64,000 nucleotides of DNA from Anaerolineales bacterium UBA6055 (GCA_002428985.1 DIYL01000062.1:124001-188000), one strand, 5' to 3'. Numbered from the stretch's first letter, positions 20,601 through 29,552 are shown. Notes: generated by a model from the sequence alone, not told the origin. Numbers and translations are program-made.

Positions 20601-23600
20601 GTTGTTGATCCAGTAAATGGCTCGCTGTTACGGAGCAAAGTGATGGTCGTACTAAAAATACCATTGTTTTGCGGTAAGTTTTCATCAATACCATTGTCGT
20701 TGCTCTCAGTACCGTTATCTAAGAGATACTCTGGAGGTGTTGGTAGACCACTCTCTGTACTAGAATATGGACCTGCTGCGTTGCGTAAACTACCACGTGG
20801 CACAGGAGTGGCTATGCCAAAGGCACTCAAGTCAACATCTGCACCTGCTTGGAAATTTTCGGGTGCCAAACGGACAATATAATTACCCTCGGGCAAGTCA
20901 TCAAAAAGATAATAACCTAATTCGCCGGTGTTGGTGTCTGTAGTTGTAACAGTCACACGATATGGTGTGTCCGTCGCGAGATTGATACCAGACCCAGCAT
21001 CACGGAAAAGTTCAACGATAACGCCATCAATACCCGGTGATGTACTTGTTAGGTTCTCCGGATTGCGATCAGCAGGATCGATTTCTGCGTCACGATTACT
21101 ATCAAACCACACGCGGTTACCGATTGCCATTGGGATGAAGAAACCAAAATCAACCGTGAGGTTACTGTTAATATCCGAAATGCCGAAACCGTCCGGGTTA
21201 GTTGCTGCTTTAGGGTCTTCCAGTTCGGGTTCTTGGAAGTGTGTTACAAGCATTGCTTCACTGTAGTAGATGGTTGGGATGGTTGCTACATCACGTAGAT
21301 CAATACCGTTGTCATCATTATCCTGATCTGAACCTGGAGCAGTCTGTCTCGGAACACCATTGGTATCAGCTCGTGTGACTGTATTGATCATGTCTTGAAG
21401 TGAGGTAGAGTTATCACCAAGAGTCGGTATCGTATTATCTTCAGATGGAATACCAACGATATAGCGTCCGGGAAGGAGAACATCACCAGAACTTGTTTGA
21501 TCAAAGATATAGAAACCTTCATTATCTGTTACTGCTGTTGCAATAAAATTGGTTGCGCCACCATCGGGTTGTTCATCACCATCATCATCTCGATAAAGGT
21601 GGAGGGTGACACCTGGGATACCAATTGAACCAATTGGATTGGTTGCATTGACATCCGGATCCGCGCCTGTTGTTTCGACACGCCCGCTGCGATTGCTATC
21701 GAACCAAACACGATTACCAATGGCAACACCCTGATAAAAACCGAAGTCTACCGTGAGGTCACCATTATTATCGCTAACATCTTGCCCATTGAAGCCAACA
21801 CCAAGTGCTGGGTCGAAGTCTGCTTCTGCCCCCGGTGTTTGTATCGGTTCTGTTTCATAAAATGGTGTGGTTGTTTGTCCTAATGTAATCATACCACTGG
21901 TGACACCTGCGGTTGCAGGGTAGGTGTTTGTATCTGTAACGATAGCATCTACACCATTTTCATCGCCACCATCAACAATACTATCGGTTTGGGTATCCCC
22001 ACCAGATGATGACGCACCCCCATTATTACTATTGACGTAATTAAACAGCGGACGAGTCGTTGCAAATTCTCCGAATGGAATGTGAACGAAATAGTTGCCG
22101 GGACCAATCAACCGATCATTAAATTCAGTCATACGGTCAAATAGATAGTAACCATCTTGCGACCCTGTGCCTGTATCCGTCGTTCTATCTTCAGCAATCA
22201 ATGTGTCGGTAGCTATATCAAATACGCCATTGTTATTGGTATCTGCATATAGTTGGATTAGAACATCAGGTACACCCACTTCGGTGAGTTGACGAGTGCC
22301 ATCACCTAATGTTGCAGTTGCTGAACGTTCCATGTCGAACCAAACACGGTTACCAATACTCATTGGACGGACAAAACCAAAGTCAACCGTGAGATCACTA
22401 TTACCATCATCAATCACGACGTCGAGTTCTGCAGGATCTGCCGTGTCACTCAAGTACGCACTGTCTACTGTTCCCGCCGTACCCTCTGCATCGCCAGTGG
22501 TTGGCTCACTACCAAAAGTCAAAACAATGTCAGGGCTACGAACACCTCCAATGGCCGGGTCGGCATTATCAGGATCAGAATTATCAATACCATGATCATC
22601 ATTGTCCGCATCGCCATCGGCTGGTGCCGTGACATCTGTACTGCTGAAGTATCCAACAAGACTTTCTGTACCACTACCAGAAATAAATTCAGTATTTGGG
22701 ATTTTTGTATAATACGTACCCGGCGGTAAGTCATCAAACAGATAAAATCCGTTTGCGTCTGTTACAGTCGTCTCCTGTAAGACAAATGCGCTCGTCAATT
22801 CGTTAAAGTAATATAACTCGACTGTTACATCTGCGAACGCGGGTTCATTGCCGTTGCGTATGCCATCATCAAATTGACGTGGGTCAAATCCTGCGGCGGT
22901 ACTCCCATTATCATGCCAGACAATGTTACCGATACTCATATAAGGTACGAAACCAAAGTCGACCGTGAGATCACTATAAGAATCTTCAATTGCAGGATCA
23001 GTATTGTCATTTGTATCTGTTACAGCTTCATCATCGCCTGCGACAGGTTCTGTTGAAGGCAATAGCTCGATGATTGGACTGCTAATGCCAGTGAATGGCA
23101 ACAATGTGTTGGCTGGATCAGGATTATCAATACCGTGATCGTTATAGTCAGGGTCAGCATCGACAGGTGTTACTCCTCCATCGGAACTACTGCGATAACC
23201 CGCAAGCGGACCATCATCGCCTCCACCGAGTTGGTTATCCCCACCGAGACTGAATTCAGAAGCTGGAATTTGTACATAGTAGTTACCCGGCGGAATATTA
23301 TCAAAAATATAGTAACCATTATTCGCTGTTGTCGTGGTATCCAGTAGTTCATAACCAGTAGGTGTTTCAATGTATAATTCCACATCAACACCGTTTACTC
23401 CCACTTCGGTACCAAGAGTTGCTGCGGGATTCGCTGCATTATTAAACACACCATTATCCCGAAGAGTGAGATCTGTACCGGCTGCGGTAGAACCATCATC
23501 GATCCAGATAAAGTTACCAATACTCAGTAACGGAATAAAACCAAAGTCACGGACGAGGTCACTAAATTCATCTTTTTGGAATAAGTTCCCACGACCGAAT

Positions 23601-26600
23601 GGTCCATAATCTACAGAATCGATGGTTATTTCGGTATCCATATCGGTTTCATTTAGCGGGTTAGAATTGCTTCCTGCAGGTGCACCACTGAGGCTGGCAT
23701 TCGTATAGAATTCCAGATCAAACCATTCACTCACGACACCGTTTGTTACAGGATCGTTCGTTGTACCACTGAATCCAGTATCATTACCCCGATCGCGGTT
23801 ATCAGCAGCGCCGTTGCCACCCGAACTGTTGATACCATTACTACTTGCATAGCCGAATAATGGACCATTACTATTGAAGTTTTCCGGTGGGATATAGATA
23901 AAGTAACTACCCGGTCTTAAACTTCGTGTGTCAGTACCACCGATCCAATCATATGCTTCATCATCAGGATAATTATCATTTGTATCGGGGGTATCTGTAT
24001 CATTGGGGACTGCACCAAATGTATTACCATTTACGGTTAGTCCACCATCAGATGCCGAGGTAGAACGCATATCGATTTCAAATAAGTAGTGACCATCAGC
24101 ATCGGTGGCGGTCCTCGAAACAAGCACAACATCACCACTCGCCACTAAGTCCGCAGGCGAATTCCCCGCCGAATTAGCAGGCACTGTACCCCCAGTACCC
24201 TCAAAACGATAGAGTTCGAGGACAACATTGGCAACACCTTGTTCATCGGCTGGAGCCGTATCGTCGCGTTCTAGATCGTCAATATCAGCGACGATGTTAC
24301 CTGTTGTCGCACGACCATCATCAATCCAGACACGGTTACCAACGCTCAAACGCTCTGGAATACGTATACCAACCTTACGTGGCGAAGCTGTCAGTAACAA
24401 ATCACCTGTACTACTGCTTCTAAAACGGAATGCAAAACTATTCCAAGCGATTTCACCTGTTTCAGCATATATATCTTCATTTGTAGTGTTAGGGGCAAGC
24501 CCTGCGTTCACCAAGTCTGTTTCTGTTGGGATATACACAGGAACACTAATTACTAAGGTTTCGTCAGGTGATAACAGAGCTGTGTTATCTGTTTGTACGA
24601 TGCGGAATGATCTTGGATTGCGTGTCATACTTGAGGCAGCCGAGTCCTCAACAAAGGTACCACAACCTTGCCAATCATTGATACCTGCCCCTGATGACAT
24701 CTCTGGACGACAGGGATCTGTTGATGCACTGTATTGGATATCAAAATCCGCAGCATCAATTGATGCTGCACCTGATGTATCAATAGAAATTGCGCCATCT
24801 AACCAAACTTCAAATTCACTAAACCGTTGGGTGGTTGCAACCGCCTCATTGACACCTGTATCACCAATAAATGGAAGGATGTCATAAAACACAAACTCAT
24901 TAAGTTGGTTATTACCACGATTGACGATCTCAATAAGGTATTCGAAGGATTCACCCGGATTCCCTTGTGCTACACATGGGGTTCTTGAATAGAGAACACC
25001 GTCCCCGGGATCGTTGTTGTCTGTTTGAGCTGGATCACTTAGTGGGTCTGGTGGAAGTGGTTCAGTATCATTTCGTAAAACTTCATCTGTTCCAATTGGT
25101 GTTGTACAGAAGAAGTTTGAATTAACGGTAAACTGTGGAGCGTTGTGATCATATGATGTGCGGTCGGCACGGACATTGATCACTGGCAAAACATTACTAC
25201 GTACCCATTTTGCCGCCTCAAATGCAGCCACGGACACAATTTCAAAACTATCATCTGTATCGCATGTTTGTGTTTGTACACTAGCACCATCACAATACAA
25301 ATCAATGACACCTGCATCAACGGTTACGTTATTGGTGTAGTCGCCTGCAAACGCACCTTCTGATACATCTTTGACACGTGCCTTATAGGTTACGATAATG
25401 TCTTTTGTACCGGTAGCAGGTGGAGCTATTGAGATTGGGTTTGCAACCTGCCCATCGGCAGTCATATCTGGGACTGAATTATATTCAGTACCATTGATGT
25501 TATACACAGGGAACGTTAGCGTATTAAGGTCTGTTGTCCAGATAAATTCTAGTGTGTCTGCTGTACTATCGGTGACACGAATGAATGGCGTAGGAACAGA
25601 ATCCCCACCTGTTAAGTTATTTGCTGATGAAATAAATAAGTTCGCACCTGCACCCGGGGCAAAAGCACTTTCATCTTGTCGAACAAAATCCAATACATCG
25701 GGTAAGCTGTCAGTATAACTCAAGTCTCCCGTTAAACTATTCGAAGACTGTTGGTCGACTTCAAGTGTAATTGTGAAGTCAATGTAATCATCAACTAAAT
25801 CACTATTATCGGCTGAATTCGTTGAGGAAGACTTACTAAAGTTGACAACACTTGATGGATCATTGGTTAGGGTAGTATTTTGACAACCTTGTGGTGTACT
25901 AGTTGGTGTTGGATTTGTTCCACTATAAGAGGCGATTGCACAGTTCTGTTGTGTTGTCTCAGTTGATATAACATCTGTATCAACTGTGTAGAGTAGGTCA
26001 AGACCACTCATAGAAAATGCTTGCGGTATTGTTGCAAATACCAATTCTACCCGATTAATACGGTTGTTTGTTCCTGTAACTACACGTGTTGCACCTGTTG
26101 TTACAGGTGTGATACCTGCTCCTGAAACAACTGCACTGCCATCGGTCTGTGCTGTACCATAGGTTATAGTTCCCCCTGTGCCATCAACAGTGAACACATC
26201 TGTTGGCCCTGAATCAAATATTACATTCAAAGTAGCGGAAACACTCCCAGACCATGTACCCGGAGATATTTCGTAAACATCAACACCTGTTGGCAAAGTA
26301 TCGCCGATCGTGACATTAGTCATGTCGACATTCAAATCAGCAGTGTTAAAACCGATGCTAAATTCATTATTCCCCGGAAATGCTACTGGGCGATCATCAC
26401 GGATACTTTTAAAGACATTTGGCTGACCCGATGGATCGTCTAGCTCTGGGCTTTCAGTTGTTTGTCCGATACAAGTTGCTGGACATGTTCCCAATGAGCT
26501 TGTGTCGTCGTTAAAATAACCTGAGACAGTGTTGGTTGTTGATGGTGTTGTAGAACCATCGCTATCCGCATCGTATCCCGAAGTTGTAGGGAATTCATAT

Positions 26601-27421
26601 GCAACTGTTCGTGTGATACAACCACTCGAACCATCCATATCACCAATATTCCAAATTAAGAATTGACCTGTAGCAACTGTCCCAGATGTTGAATCTGGTG
26701 GGTCTGTTGGTGGTGTTAATAGATTTACACCCGGTGGTAATTGATCGACTAAAATTGCATCTGAAATCGGCAATACATCAGTGTCTTGTGTTGCACAATA
26801 CTGAACATTATATTGTACAAATGCGCCATTTCCCCCGTCATTGAAGGCTGGGTTTAATCCAGATGGAAGCACTTGTGTTTTACGAACATCATAGCGTAAA
26901 TCGGGATTTTCTACAGTTATAGTCGGTAAGCTTGTTGTTCCATTAACTGTATTATTGGGGTCGCCTGATGAGGTTGTGATAGTACTTGGGATGTTTGCTG
27001 TACCTGTTGTTAGATCACGACGTACACGTAATGTAACAACTGCTGTAAAGCCATCACCATCACCATAGGTTGGGTCTGTAATTGTGAAGACGTTCCCATC
27101 ATCTGTAATCGTGGCGTCTCCATCAGCACTATCAATTGAATCACCAACGTATTCGAAGACAGTCTCATCATAGTCAATTTCAATTTCGAAATTAACACAT
27201 CCACCAATGACACCAGAACATGATGAACTGAATTCGTAGGTGATAAGATCGCCTGTTTCAACTACTGTGGGGCTGAGGGTAATATCGTAGTCAATTGCAC
27301 CTTCAGCTCGGACGATAGCTACATTTACAAAAAGACCAGATAACATAATTGCGAAGATGAATAACCTGATCAAACTTGTATAAGTTCTTCGTCGTTTAAT
27401 CCTATTATGTGATTGATTCAT
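14603..27421 (-). CDS. Giant LPxTG-anchored surface protein with SdrD-B, GEVED and DUF11-type domains
   Basis: 4272 residues in one uninterrupted frame. Layout: a long basic N-region and signal peptide (about 1-40); a cohesin/DUF11-like region of ~980 residues; thirteen SdrD-type B domains (about residues 1020-3600), each starting near the motif SIGNRVWFD, containing GYYLFDxLPPGNYxV and ending with NSDLTVDFGF; a GEVED-type domain (FDWGDAPDTYG...SGEVEDYLIQV, ~3620-3805); two or three DUF11-like domains; and the C-terminal sorting signal LPATGE (4235-4240), a hydrophobic helix and the basic tail RRK. SdrD-B repeats are Ca2+-rigidified beta-sandwich stalk modules, and the spacers here are rich in Asp/Asn. 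Known anchoring of LPxTG proteins is by sortase to the cell wall; no sortase gene is in the window. Likely an adhesin or surface-layer stalk. The ATG has the ribosome site AAAGGA. Confidence 0.93.
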   Translation of the reverse strand: MNQSHNRIKRRRTYTSLIRLFIFAIMLSGLFVNVAIVRAEGAIDYDITLSPTVVETGDLITYEFSSSCSGVIGGCVNFEIEIDYDETVFEYVGDSIDSADGDATITDDGNVFTITDPTYGDGDGFTAVVTLRVRRDLTTGTANIPSTITTSSGDPNNTVNGTTSLPTITVENPDLRYDVRKTQVLPSGLNPAFNDGGNGAFVQYNVQYCATQDTDVLPISDAILVDQLPPGVNLLTPPTDPPDSTSGTVATGQFLIWNIGDMDGSSGCITRTVAYEFPTTSGYDADSDGSTTPSTTNTVSGYFNDDTSSLGTCPATCIGQTTESPELDDPSGQPNVFKSIRDDRPVAFPGNNEFSIGFNTADLNVDMTNVTIGDTLPTGVDVYEISPGTWSGSVSATLNVIFDSGPTDVFTVDGTGGTITYGTAQTDGSAVVSGAGITPVTTGATRVVTGTNNRINRVELVFATIPQAFSMSGLDLLYTVDTDVISTETTQQNCAIASYSGTNPTPTSTPQGCQNTTLTNDPSSVVNFSKSSSTNSADNSDLVDDYIDFTITLEVDQQSSNSLTGDLSYTDSLPDVLDFVRQDESAFAPGAGANLFISSANNLTGGDSVPTPFIRVTDSTADTLEFIWTTDLNTLTFPVYNINGTEYNSVPDMTADGQVANPISIAPPATGTKDIIVTYKARVKDVSEGAFAGDYTNNVTVDAGVIDLYCDGASVQTQTCDTDDSFEIVSVAAFEAAKWVRSNVLPVINVRADRTSYDHNAPQFTVNSNFFCTTPIGTDEVLRNDTEPLPPDPLSDPAQTDNNDPGDGVLYSRTPCVAQGNPGESFEYLIEIVNRGNNQLNEFVFYDILPFIGDTGVNEAVATTQRFSEFEVWLDGAISIDTSGAASIDAADFDIQYSASTDPCRPEMSSGAGINDWQGCGTFVEDSAASSMTRNPRSFRIVQTDNTALLSPDETLVISVPVYIPTETDLVNAGLAPNTTNEDIYAETGEIAWNSFAFRFRSSSTGDLLLTASPRKVGIRIPERLSVGNRVWIDDGRATTGNIVADIDDLERDDTAPADEQGVANVVLELYRFEGTGGTVPANSAGNSPADLVASGDVVLVSRTATDADGHYLFEIDMRSTSASDGGLTVNGNTFGAVPNDTDTPDTNDNYPDDEAYDWIGGTDTRSLRPGSYFIYIPPENFNSNGPLFGYASSNGINSSGGNGAADNRDRGNDTGFSGTTNDPVTNGVVSEWFDLEFYTNASLSGAPAGSNSNPLNETDMDTEITIDSVDYGPFGRGNLFQKDEFSDLVRDFGFIPLLSIGNFIWIDDGSTAAGTDLTLRDNGVFNNAANPAATLGTEVGVNGVDVELYIETPTGYELLDTTTTANNGYYIFDNIPPGNYYVQIPASEFSLGGDNQLGGGDDGPLAGYRSSSDGGVTPVDADPDYNDHGIDNPDPANTLLPFTGISSPIIELLPSTEPVAGDDEAVTDTNDNTDPAIEDSYSDLTVDFGFVPYMSIGNIVWHDNGSTAAGFDPRQFDDGIRNGNEPAFADVTVELYYFNELTSAFVLQETTVTDANGFYLFDDLPPGTYYTKIPNTEFISGSGTESLVGYFSSTDVTAPADGDADNDDHGIDNSDPDNADPAIGGVRSPDIVLTFGSEPTTGDAEGTAGTVDSAYLSDTADPAELDVVIDDGNSDLTVDFGFVRPMSIGNRVWFDMERSATATLGDGTRQLTEVGVPDVLIQLYADTNNNGVFDIATDTLIAEDRTTDTGTGSQDGYYLFDRMTEFNDRLIGPGNYFVHIPFGEFATTRPLFNYVNSNNGGASSSGGDTQTDSIVDGGDENGVDAIVTDTNTYPATAGVTSGMITLGQTTTPFYETEPIQTPGAEADFDPALGVGFNGQDVSDNNGDLTVDFGFYQGVAIGNRVWFDSNRSGRVETTGADPDVNATNPIGSIGIPGVTLHLYRDDDGDEQPDGGATNFIATAVTDNEGFYIFDQTSSGDVLLPGRYIVGIPSEDNTIPTLGDNSTSLQDMINTVTRADTNGVPRQTAPGSDQDNDDNGIDLRDVATIPTIYYSEAMLVTHFQEPELEDPKAATNPDGFGISDINSNLTVDFGFFIPMAIGNRVWFDSNRDAEIDPADRNPENLTSTSPGIDGVIVELFRDAGSGINLATDTPYRVTVTTTDTNTGELGYYLFDDLPEGNYIVRLAPENFQAGADVDLSAFGIATPVPRGSLRNAAGPYSSTESGLPTPPEYLLDNGTESNDNGIDENLPQNNGIFSTTITLLRNSEPFTGSTTPQEDDTDLDTTVLYDGVQNEGRFGEEDYNTDLTIDFGVYAPLMSIGNRVFKDYDNNRIFDGVDEGVENVIVNLFRDDDNDGNPDSGITNPIATTLTDATGYYLFDGLNAGDYLVQIDEDNFRTITNGVLQDFYSSQDKANPTDTTQTLPVEGIDDIIENGVDDPFNPANNPDPQANGVFSPTIFLEPSNEISTETLGPQGDGEPNIQPTNSDLTVDFGFYQPMSIGNVVWFDTIPNGLIDASEAGIANVEVYLYRDDGDGIFNSALDTVVPVFDGTNYVNFDTTDANGYYLFDNLLAGQYFVHIPSTNFTGGALTGYNSTTVRDEPSSNPPAPTSDNNHNGEINTDGSTAGITSELVTLGVQSPLNTSVYIPGDDEPALEFDKSLNPALPANEYDGPASIGRYGEIDANSDITVDFGFVLSTNASMSIGNRVWFDTNRDGLVDAADDNPNATGDPGINDVVVLLYRSDAAGNPIGAPIARDITTSDSGGNAGYYLFDVLDTDAATAVGDGDSLGGPITPGNYVVVIPDSNFAGGGALENHITTVQNVDNLPDDPTTDSTAPTTPFVDIFDDDNNDNGREVAALGIISDVIQLVLSEERSDEGLGEPVGSKHLEDLDGTDAGGSAISFDNSDLTIDFGFYIPMSIGNFVWVDTNNNGVYDSVTENPVDDGVTLSLYESDGTTPVEDPANPGNPYQVTTDDGYYLFENLPPGDYVVTIDPANFQGGGILEGYVGSDDAPNGFEDNTDDDDNDNGRDAGTADPLVDGIPSGVITLSYGDEPTGETTSGNSADGPNGRGNNGELDNNSNLTVDFGVYPSEYFSIGNRVWEDDGAGTNRNNGIMDSDESGIGNVIMYLFRDEDSDDLPDTTLPIATTTTNGDGYYLFDSLPPGNYIVSVAPENFEASGTLRSYDPAQPADPSDSGPDDDEDNTTDQANTTLDLDFGYYSGRYTLEIPEPISPTEVDVTPANAVQDPGTDPAGDPIPDNQSNLTVDFGFVRTLTIGNLIWFDLDADGVYDNGTELGISNVEVRLYEDDGSGDFDINLDSLVATDITDGNGFYLFNNVSATDFFIHVPYINWNDGGTNGPLFGYESTTDASAGDRGDNNDNGIGDSDPDPTDGITSELFTMSFGGAPTGESVLSNNDNDGPEFRGVNNPPDNNSDLTRDFGFVIGNPMSIGNIVWLDDGGPTGGGTANDGIRDGDEEGIDGVIVELYSDSDGDGIPDTTTPLDSTTTNNGGYYLFDGLPPGDYVVVIAADNFDNGGVLNGFRSTSTQAPDTDDNDNGDDTTDPVTDGVRSDTVELVIGNEPTDPTPADPTNGDDEDSEDVTGTGSNGELDEDSNLTVDFGFVQSFDWGDAPDTYGTNGPLDTISGTTDDSDEPGASHRIIANLYLGAGVDDEGNGQPVAVADPKTSNNTSDPDGDGTDEDGMDFPNFVAGTTVTVDVTAFNRTGETATLIGWFDWNGDGTFDDTEAYSVSVPNGTDGIVQLDVDIPIDAEDQTGGSTYVRLRYTTDSITASEPFGPKDSGEVEDYLIQVDDPGLLINKTDGLNSIIAGETNTYTITIENSGEERIGVRFFDDLQIATDADPNGYDPETIEWTCVGTNGGLCISNPASGTDGTTASDGPFDEDATSVVIDELIDLPRDGVVTYTITARVNPQAGLDGTNTLLINVAQLPNEDPIIEDDDETAVIYDPPFGVKTGTLLEDDIIRWTMIWYNPGAEQTGVVIRDTLNDDQTFPPTTAEINLQCSGSVGTCAIVGDDTVEWQGTMQTSTEDDDDEAVIISFNVLVDGDGTYRNTGTLEFPTDVTATASARVRIQDGEEEDDDDDDEPGTAGSDDPGFTLPPPPLIKVVDTPFTLPGAEVVWTITAINNTDNTAKNVVITDTVPSTLTIVDVQTSAGDLQIDGQNVTVKLDSLFENETVTITVTTTVNDDVEIPFAINNPAVLTCDCSDEANAIATILSVLELPATGETPLWRDLLIVGLLSGLTLTSGYIVYRRKISLS
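16560..24360 (-). repeat. Array of 13 SdrD-B coding repeats
   Basis: Repeat modules begin near 24350, 23530, 22940, 22362, 21728, 21132, 20476, 19936, 19326, 18678, 18148, 17616 and 17090 (minus-strand direction), so the period is about 490-820 bases. The protein motif at each start is xxSIGNxxW, with variants AIGN, VGN and TIGN. At DNA level the plus strand shows recurring blocks such as GGTTACCAATACTCAT and AAACCAAAGTC at every module border, which could support recombination and copy-number change. Confidence 0.9.
18758..18820 (-). repeat. Possible inserted short dispersed repeat inside SdrD-B module 9
   Basis: Module 9 has the peptide LSEERSDEG, then LGEPVG, then SKHLED, in the linker where other modules have a short acidic stretch. 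Peptides of the form SEERSDE...SKHLE are familiar as chance translations of short palindromic dispersed repeats in several bacterial genomes. The DNA may therefore be a small repeat element that landed in frame. No second copy was noticed in this window. Confidence 0.35.
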
Positions 27422-27858
27422 ACTGCAATAAATCCTTTGATTGGGGTGTTAGATTTATTTATAACATTTGCAAATGAATAAGAATTACAACTAAATGTAA
27501 CCAAATAATTCAAACAGTTTAATCGTATTTTAACTATTACAAGGGGGATAACAAAAGGATTTTCAATACTAACCTCACACATTACCCCCTACGTTAAGAA
27601 TAGCATGACTAATGTCGCATAACAATTAAAGCATGCCCCACTATGTCTAGATTCTGTAAGAATATGTCCTGTCTGAGAACTTGTTACAATATTCAAGCTT
27701 TTAGCAAACTTTTTTGTTAACAATATTGTTTCTTAAAATTAATAAAAGGCTTGAGCAAATGAATTTGCAACAAATCTCCAACATTCTAAATTAACTTGCA
27801 GTTATCTACGTATGAACGCAGTACAATAAGAAAATAAATTTATTGAAAGGATTTTTCC
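27422..27858. other. 437-bp divergent intergenic region
   Basis: AT-rich promoter region between the giant surface-protein gene (leftward) and the LLM oxidoreductase gene (rightward). It contains the perfect palindrome CATTTGCAAATG at 27465-27476, close to the giant gene's start. It also contains the inverted repeat ATTTGcaaCAAAT at 27763-27775, which recurs exactly at 36629-36641. TTGCAG (27796-27801) and TACAAT (27822-27827) could be a rightward promoter, but the 20-base spacing is long. No open frame or RNA gene is seen. Confidence 0.5.
27763..27775. promoter_or_regulatory. Inverted repeat ATTTG-caa-CAAAT, copy 1
   Basis: The 13-base element is identical to the one at 36629-36641, and both sit in divergent promoter regions. 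A related form, ATTTGcaCAAAT, lies upstream of the E2 gene (47182-47193). It may be the operator of a shared regulator, but in AT-rich DNA this could also be coincidence. Confidence 0.3.
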
Positions 27859-28773
27859 ATGGCTGTAGATTTTGGACTTGGATTGGCGGCAGGACCTCCA
27901 ATGGGACAGCACGACCAATGGTTAGCCGATTTAGATGCGACTGTACCAAAACTTAAAGAGACATTTCGTAGTTTATGGATGACGGATCACTTTTTCTGGG
28001 ATGGTGAACCAACTTTTGAAGCGTGGACTGCATTGAGTTTTATTGCCGCACGTTATCCCGATTTTGAGATCGGCCCTATGGTGTTGGGTCAAAGTTACCG
28101 CAATCCGGCGACATTAGCATTAATGGCAAGTACTTTACAAACGCTGACTAATGGACGCTTCATTATGGCAATCGGAGCAGGGTGGAAAGAAGATGAATAC
28201 CTCGCATATGATTACGAGTATCCATCACCAAAAATCCGGCTTGAACAACTTGAAGATACGCTCATTATTTTCAAAAAAATGTGGGAGGAAGCTGGACAAG
28301 TTAGCTATGAGGGTAAGCATTATAAGATTACAGATGCGTGGTGTGAACCAAAACCCGATCCGATGATCCCAATTTTGGTGGGCGGGGGAGGCAAAACGAC
28401 CATGAAACATGCTGCAAAATATGCAGATATGTGGAATTTGCCCGATGCGCCACTTGATCGTTATACGGAACGACTTGATATTCTTAAACAACACCTCGAT
28501 GATATTGAACGCGATCCAGATACGATTCGTTATACATGGTTTGGACGTGTCGCGATTGGCGCAACCGAAACCGAAGCTGAAAAATGGGGTAACTCGCGTA
28601 CGCAAAAATGGACAAAAGATAATGCGTTTGTTGGAACACCAGACCAAATTGCCGAGCAGATGGGGTCGTTTATCGATGTTGGGTGTGATTATTTTATGAT
28701 CGATGTTATCGGCTTACCGAACGAAGATGTCATCGGTCTCTTGACTGAGGAGTTGATACCAAAATTGACTTAG
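27859..28773 (+). CDS. LLM-class (luciferase-like) flavin-dependent oxidoreductase
   Basis: 304 residues with a bacterial-luciferase-like TIM barrel. The typical features are the opening strand DFGLGLAAGP, the segment SLWMTDHFFWDG with the family's conserved TDH, the barrel segment FEIGPMVLGQSYRNPATLAL, NGRFIMAIGAGWKEDEY, and the nucleotide-phosphate-binding loop IPILVGGGGKTTMKHAAKYAD. The N-terminal pattern and GAGWKEDEY resemble the F420-dependent branch more than the FMN branch, but the cofactor cannot be settled by eye. The substrate is unknown. A good ribosome site (GAAAGGA) precedes the ATG. The gene is followed at 88 bases by an MBL-fold gene on the same strand, possibly co-transcribed. 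Confidence 0.88.
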   Translation: MAVDFGLGLAAGPPMGQHDQWLADLDATVPKLKETFRSLWMTDHFFWDGEPTFEAWTALSFIAARYPDFEIGPMVLGQSYRNPATLALMASTLQTLTNGRFIMAIGAGWKEDEYLAYDYEYPSPKIRLEQLEDTLIIFKKMWEEAGQVSYEGKHYKITDAWCEPKPDPMIPILVGGGGKTTMKHAAKYADMWNLPDAPLDRYTERLDILKQHLDDIERDPDTIRYTWFGRVAIGATETEAEKWGNSRTQKWTKDNAFVGTPDQIAEQMGSFIDVGCDYFMIDVIGLPNEDVIGLLTEELIPKLT

Positions 28774-28861
28774 TGTATATCGTGGTATCACATCTATAAA
28801 ATTATCCGCTAGAATATGAACCTGAAACTTGATTATTTGTACAGCTTAGGAGAAAAAGTTT

Positions 28862-29539
28862 ATGAAAATTAAATGGTATGGACATGCTGCTTTTATTGTC
28901 ACAGCAAGCGATGGCACATCCGTTATTACAGACCCATACACACCAGAGACATCAGGCTATCAACCTATTCCTGATCATCCGGATATTGCAGTAACATCAT
29001 CACTAAATGATAGCTTCCATGATCGTTCAGACCTGATTGGTGGCGATCCAATTCGGGAAAATATGTTGGAAGTTGCTCGTAATGGTGGCGAAAAAGAGAT
29101 AAAAGGGATTACGTTCAAAGCAATTGAATCCTCGGAGATGTATGAACATCCCGAACACGAACCAGATAAATGCGCGATGTATCGCTGGGAGATGGATGGC
29201 ATCAGCATTGGTCACATGGGAGACGTTGGTAATCCGTTTACACCCGAAGAAGTCGAATTCTTCAAGGGGATTGACGTATTCCTTGCGTTGGCAGGGGATG
29301 TCCCGACCATCCGCTTACCGGACTTACGCCAAGTGATTTATCAAGTCCAACCGAAACTAGTCATCCCGATGCACTTCCGCACGTTGCGTTATATCCCACG
29401 CAACACCCTATGGATTGAATCGTTCTTGAGTCACTTCAATGATAGTGATGTTGATTTCCAAGGCGATTGGGAAGTCGAACTGACCAAAGACGACTTGCCA
29501 GAATCAACCCGCGTATTGGTACTAACCCACGCACTTTAA
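28862..29539 (+). CDS. Metallo-beta-lactamase-fold protein with degenerate HxHxDH motif
   Basis: 225 residues. The start MKIKWYGHAAFIV and the middle GISIGHMGDVG match the UPF0173/UlaG-type branch of the metallo-beta-lactamase superfamily, and PMHFRT near residue 167 matches its later metal-binding histidine. The canonical HxHxDH loop after strand PDIAVTSS instead reads SLNDSFHDRSD, so most first-site zinc ligands are missing. This suggests altered metal binding or loss of hydrolase activity. Ribosome site GGAGAAAA. The gene lies behind the LLM oxidoreductase and ahead of a HEAT-like gene, separated from the latter by a hairpin. Confidence 0.85.
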   Translation: MKIKWYGHAAFIVTASDGTSVITDPYTPETSGYQPIPDHPDIAVTSSLNDSFHDRSDLIGGDPIRENMLEVARNGGEKEIKGITFKAIESSEMYEHPEHEPDKCAMYRWEMDGISIGHMGDVGNPFTPEEVEFFKGIDVFLALAGDVPTIRLPDLRQVIYQVQPKLVIPMHFRTLRYIPRNTLWIESFLSHFNDSDVDFQGDWEVELTKDDLPESTRVLVLTHAL

Positions 29540-29552
29540 GACTTCTTCGACG

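Noticed and set aside
14790..26646. Many open frames on both strands within the giant surface-protein gene
   Set aside because: They arise from the repetitive Asp/Thr/Gly codon pattern; the 4272-residue frame explains the region.
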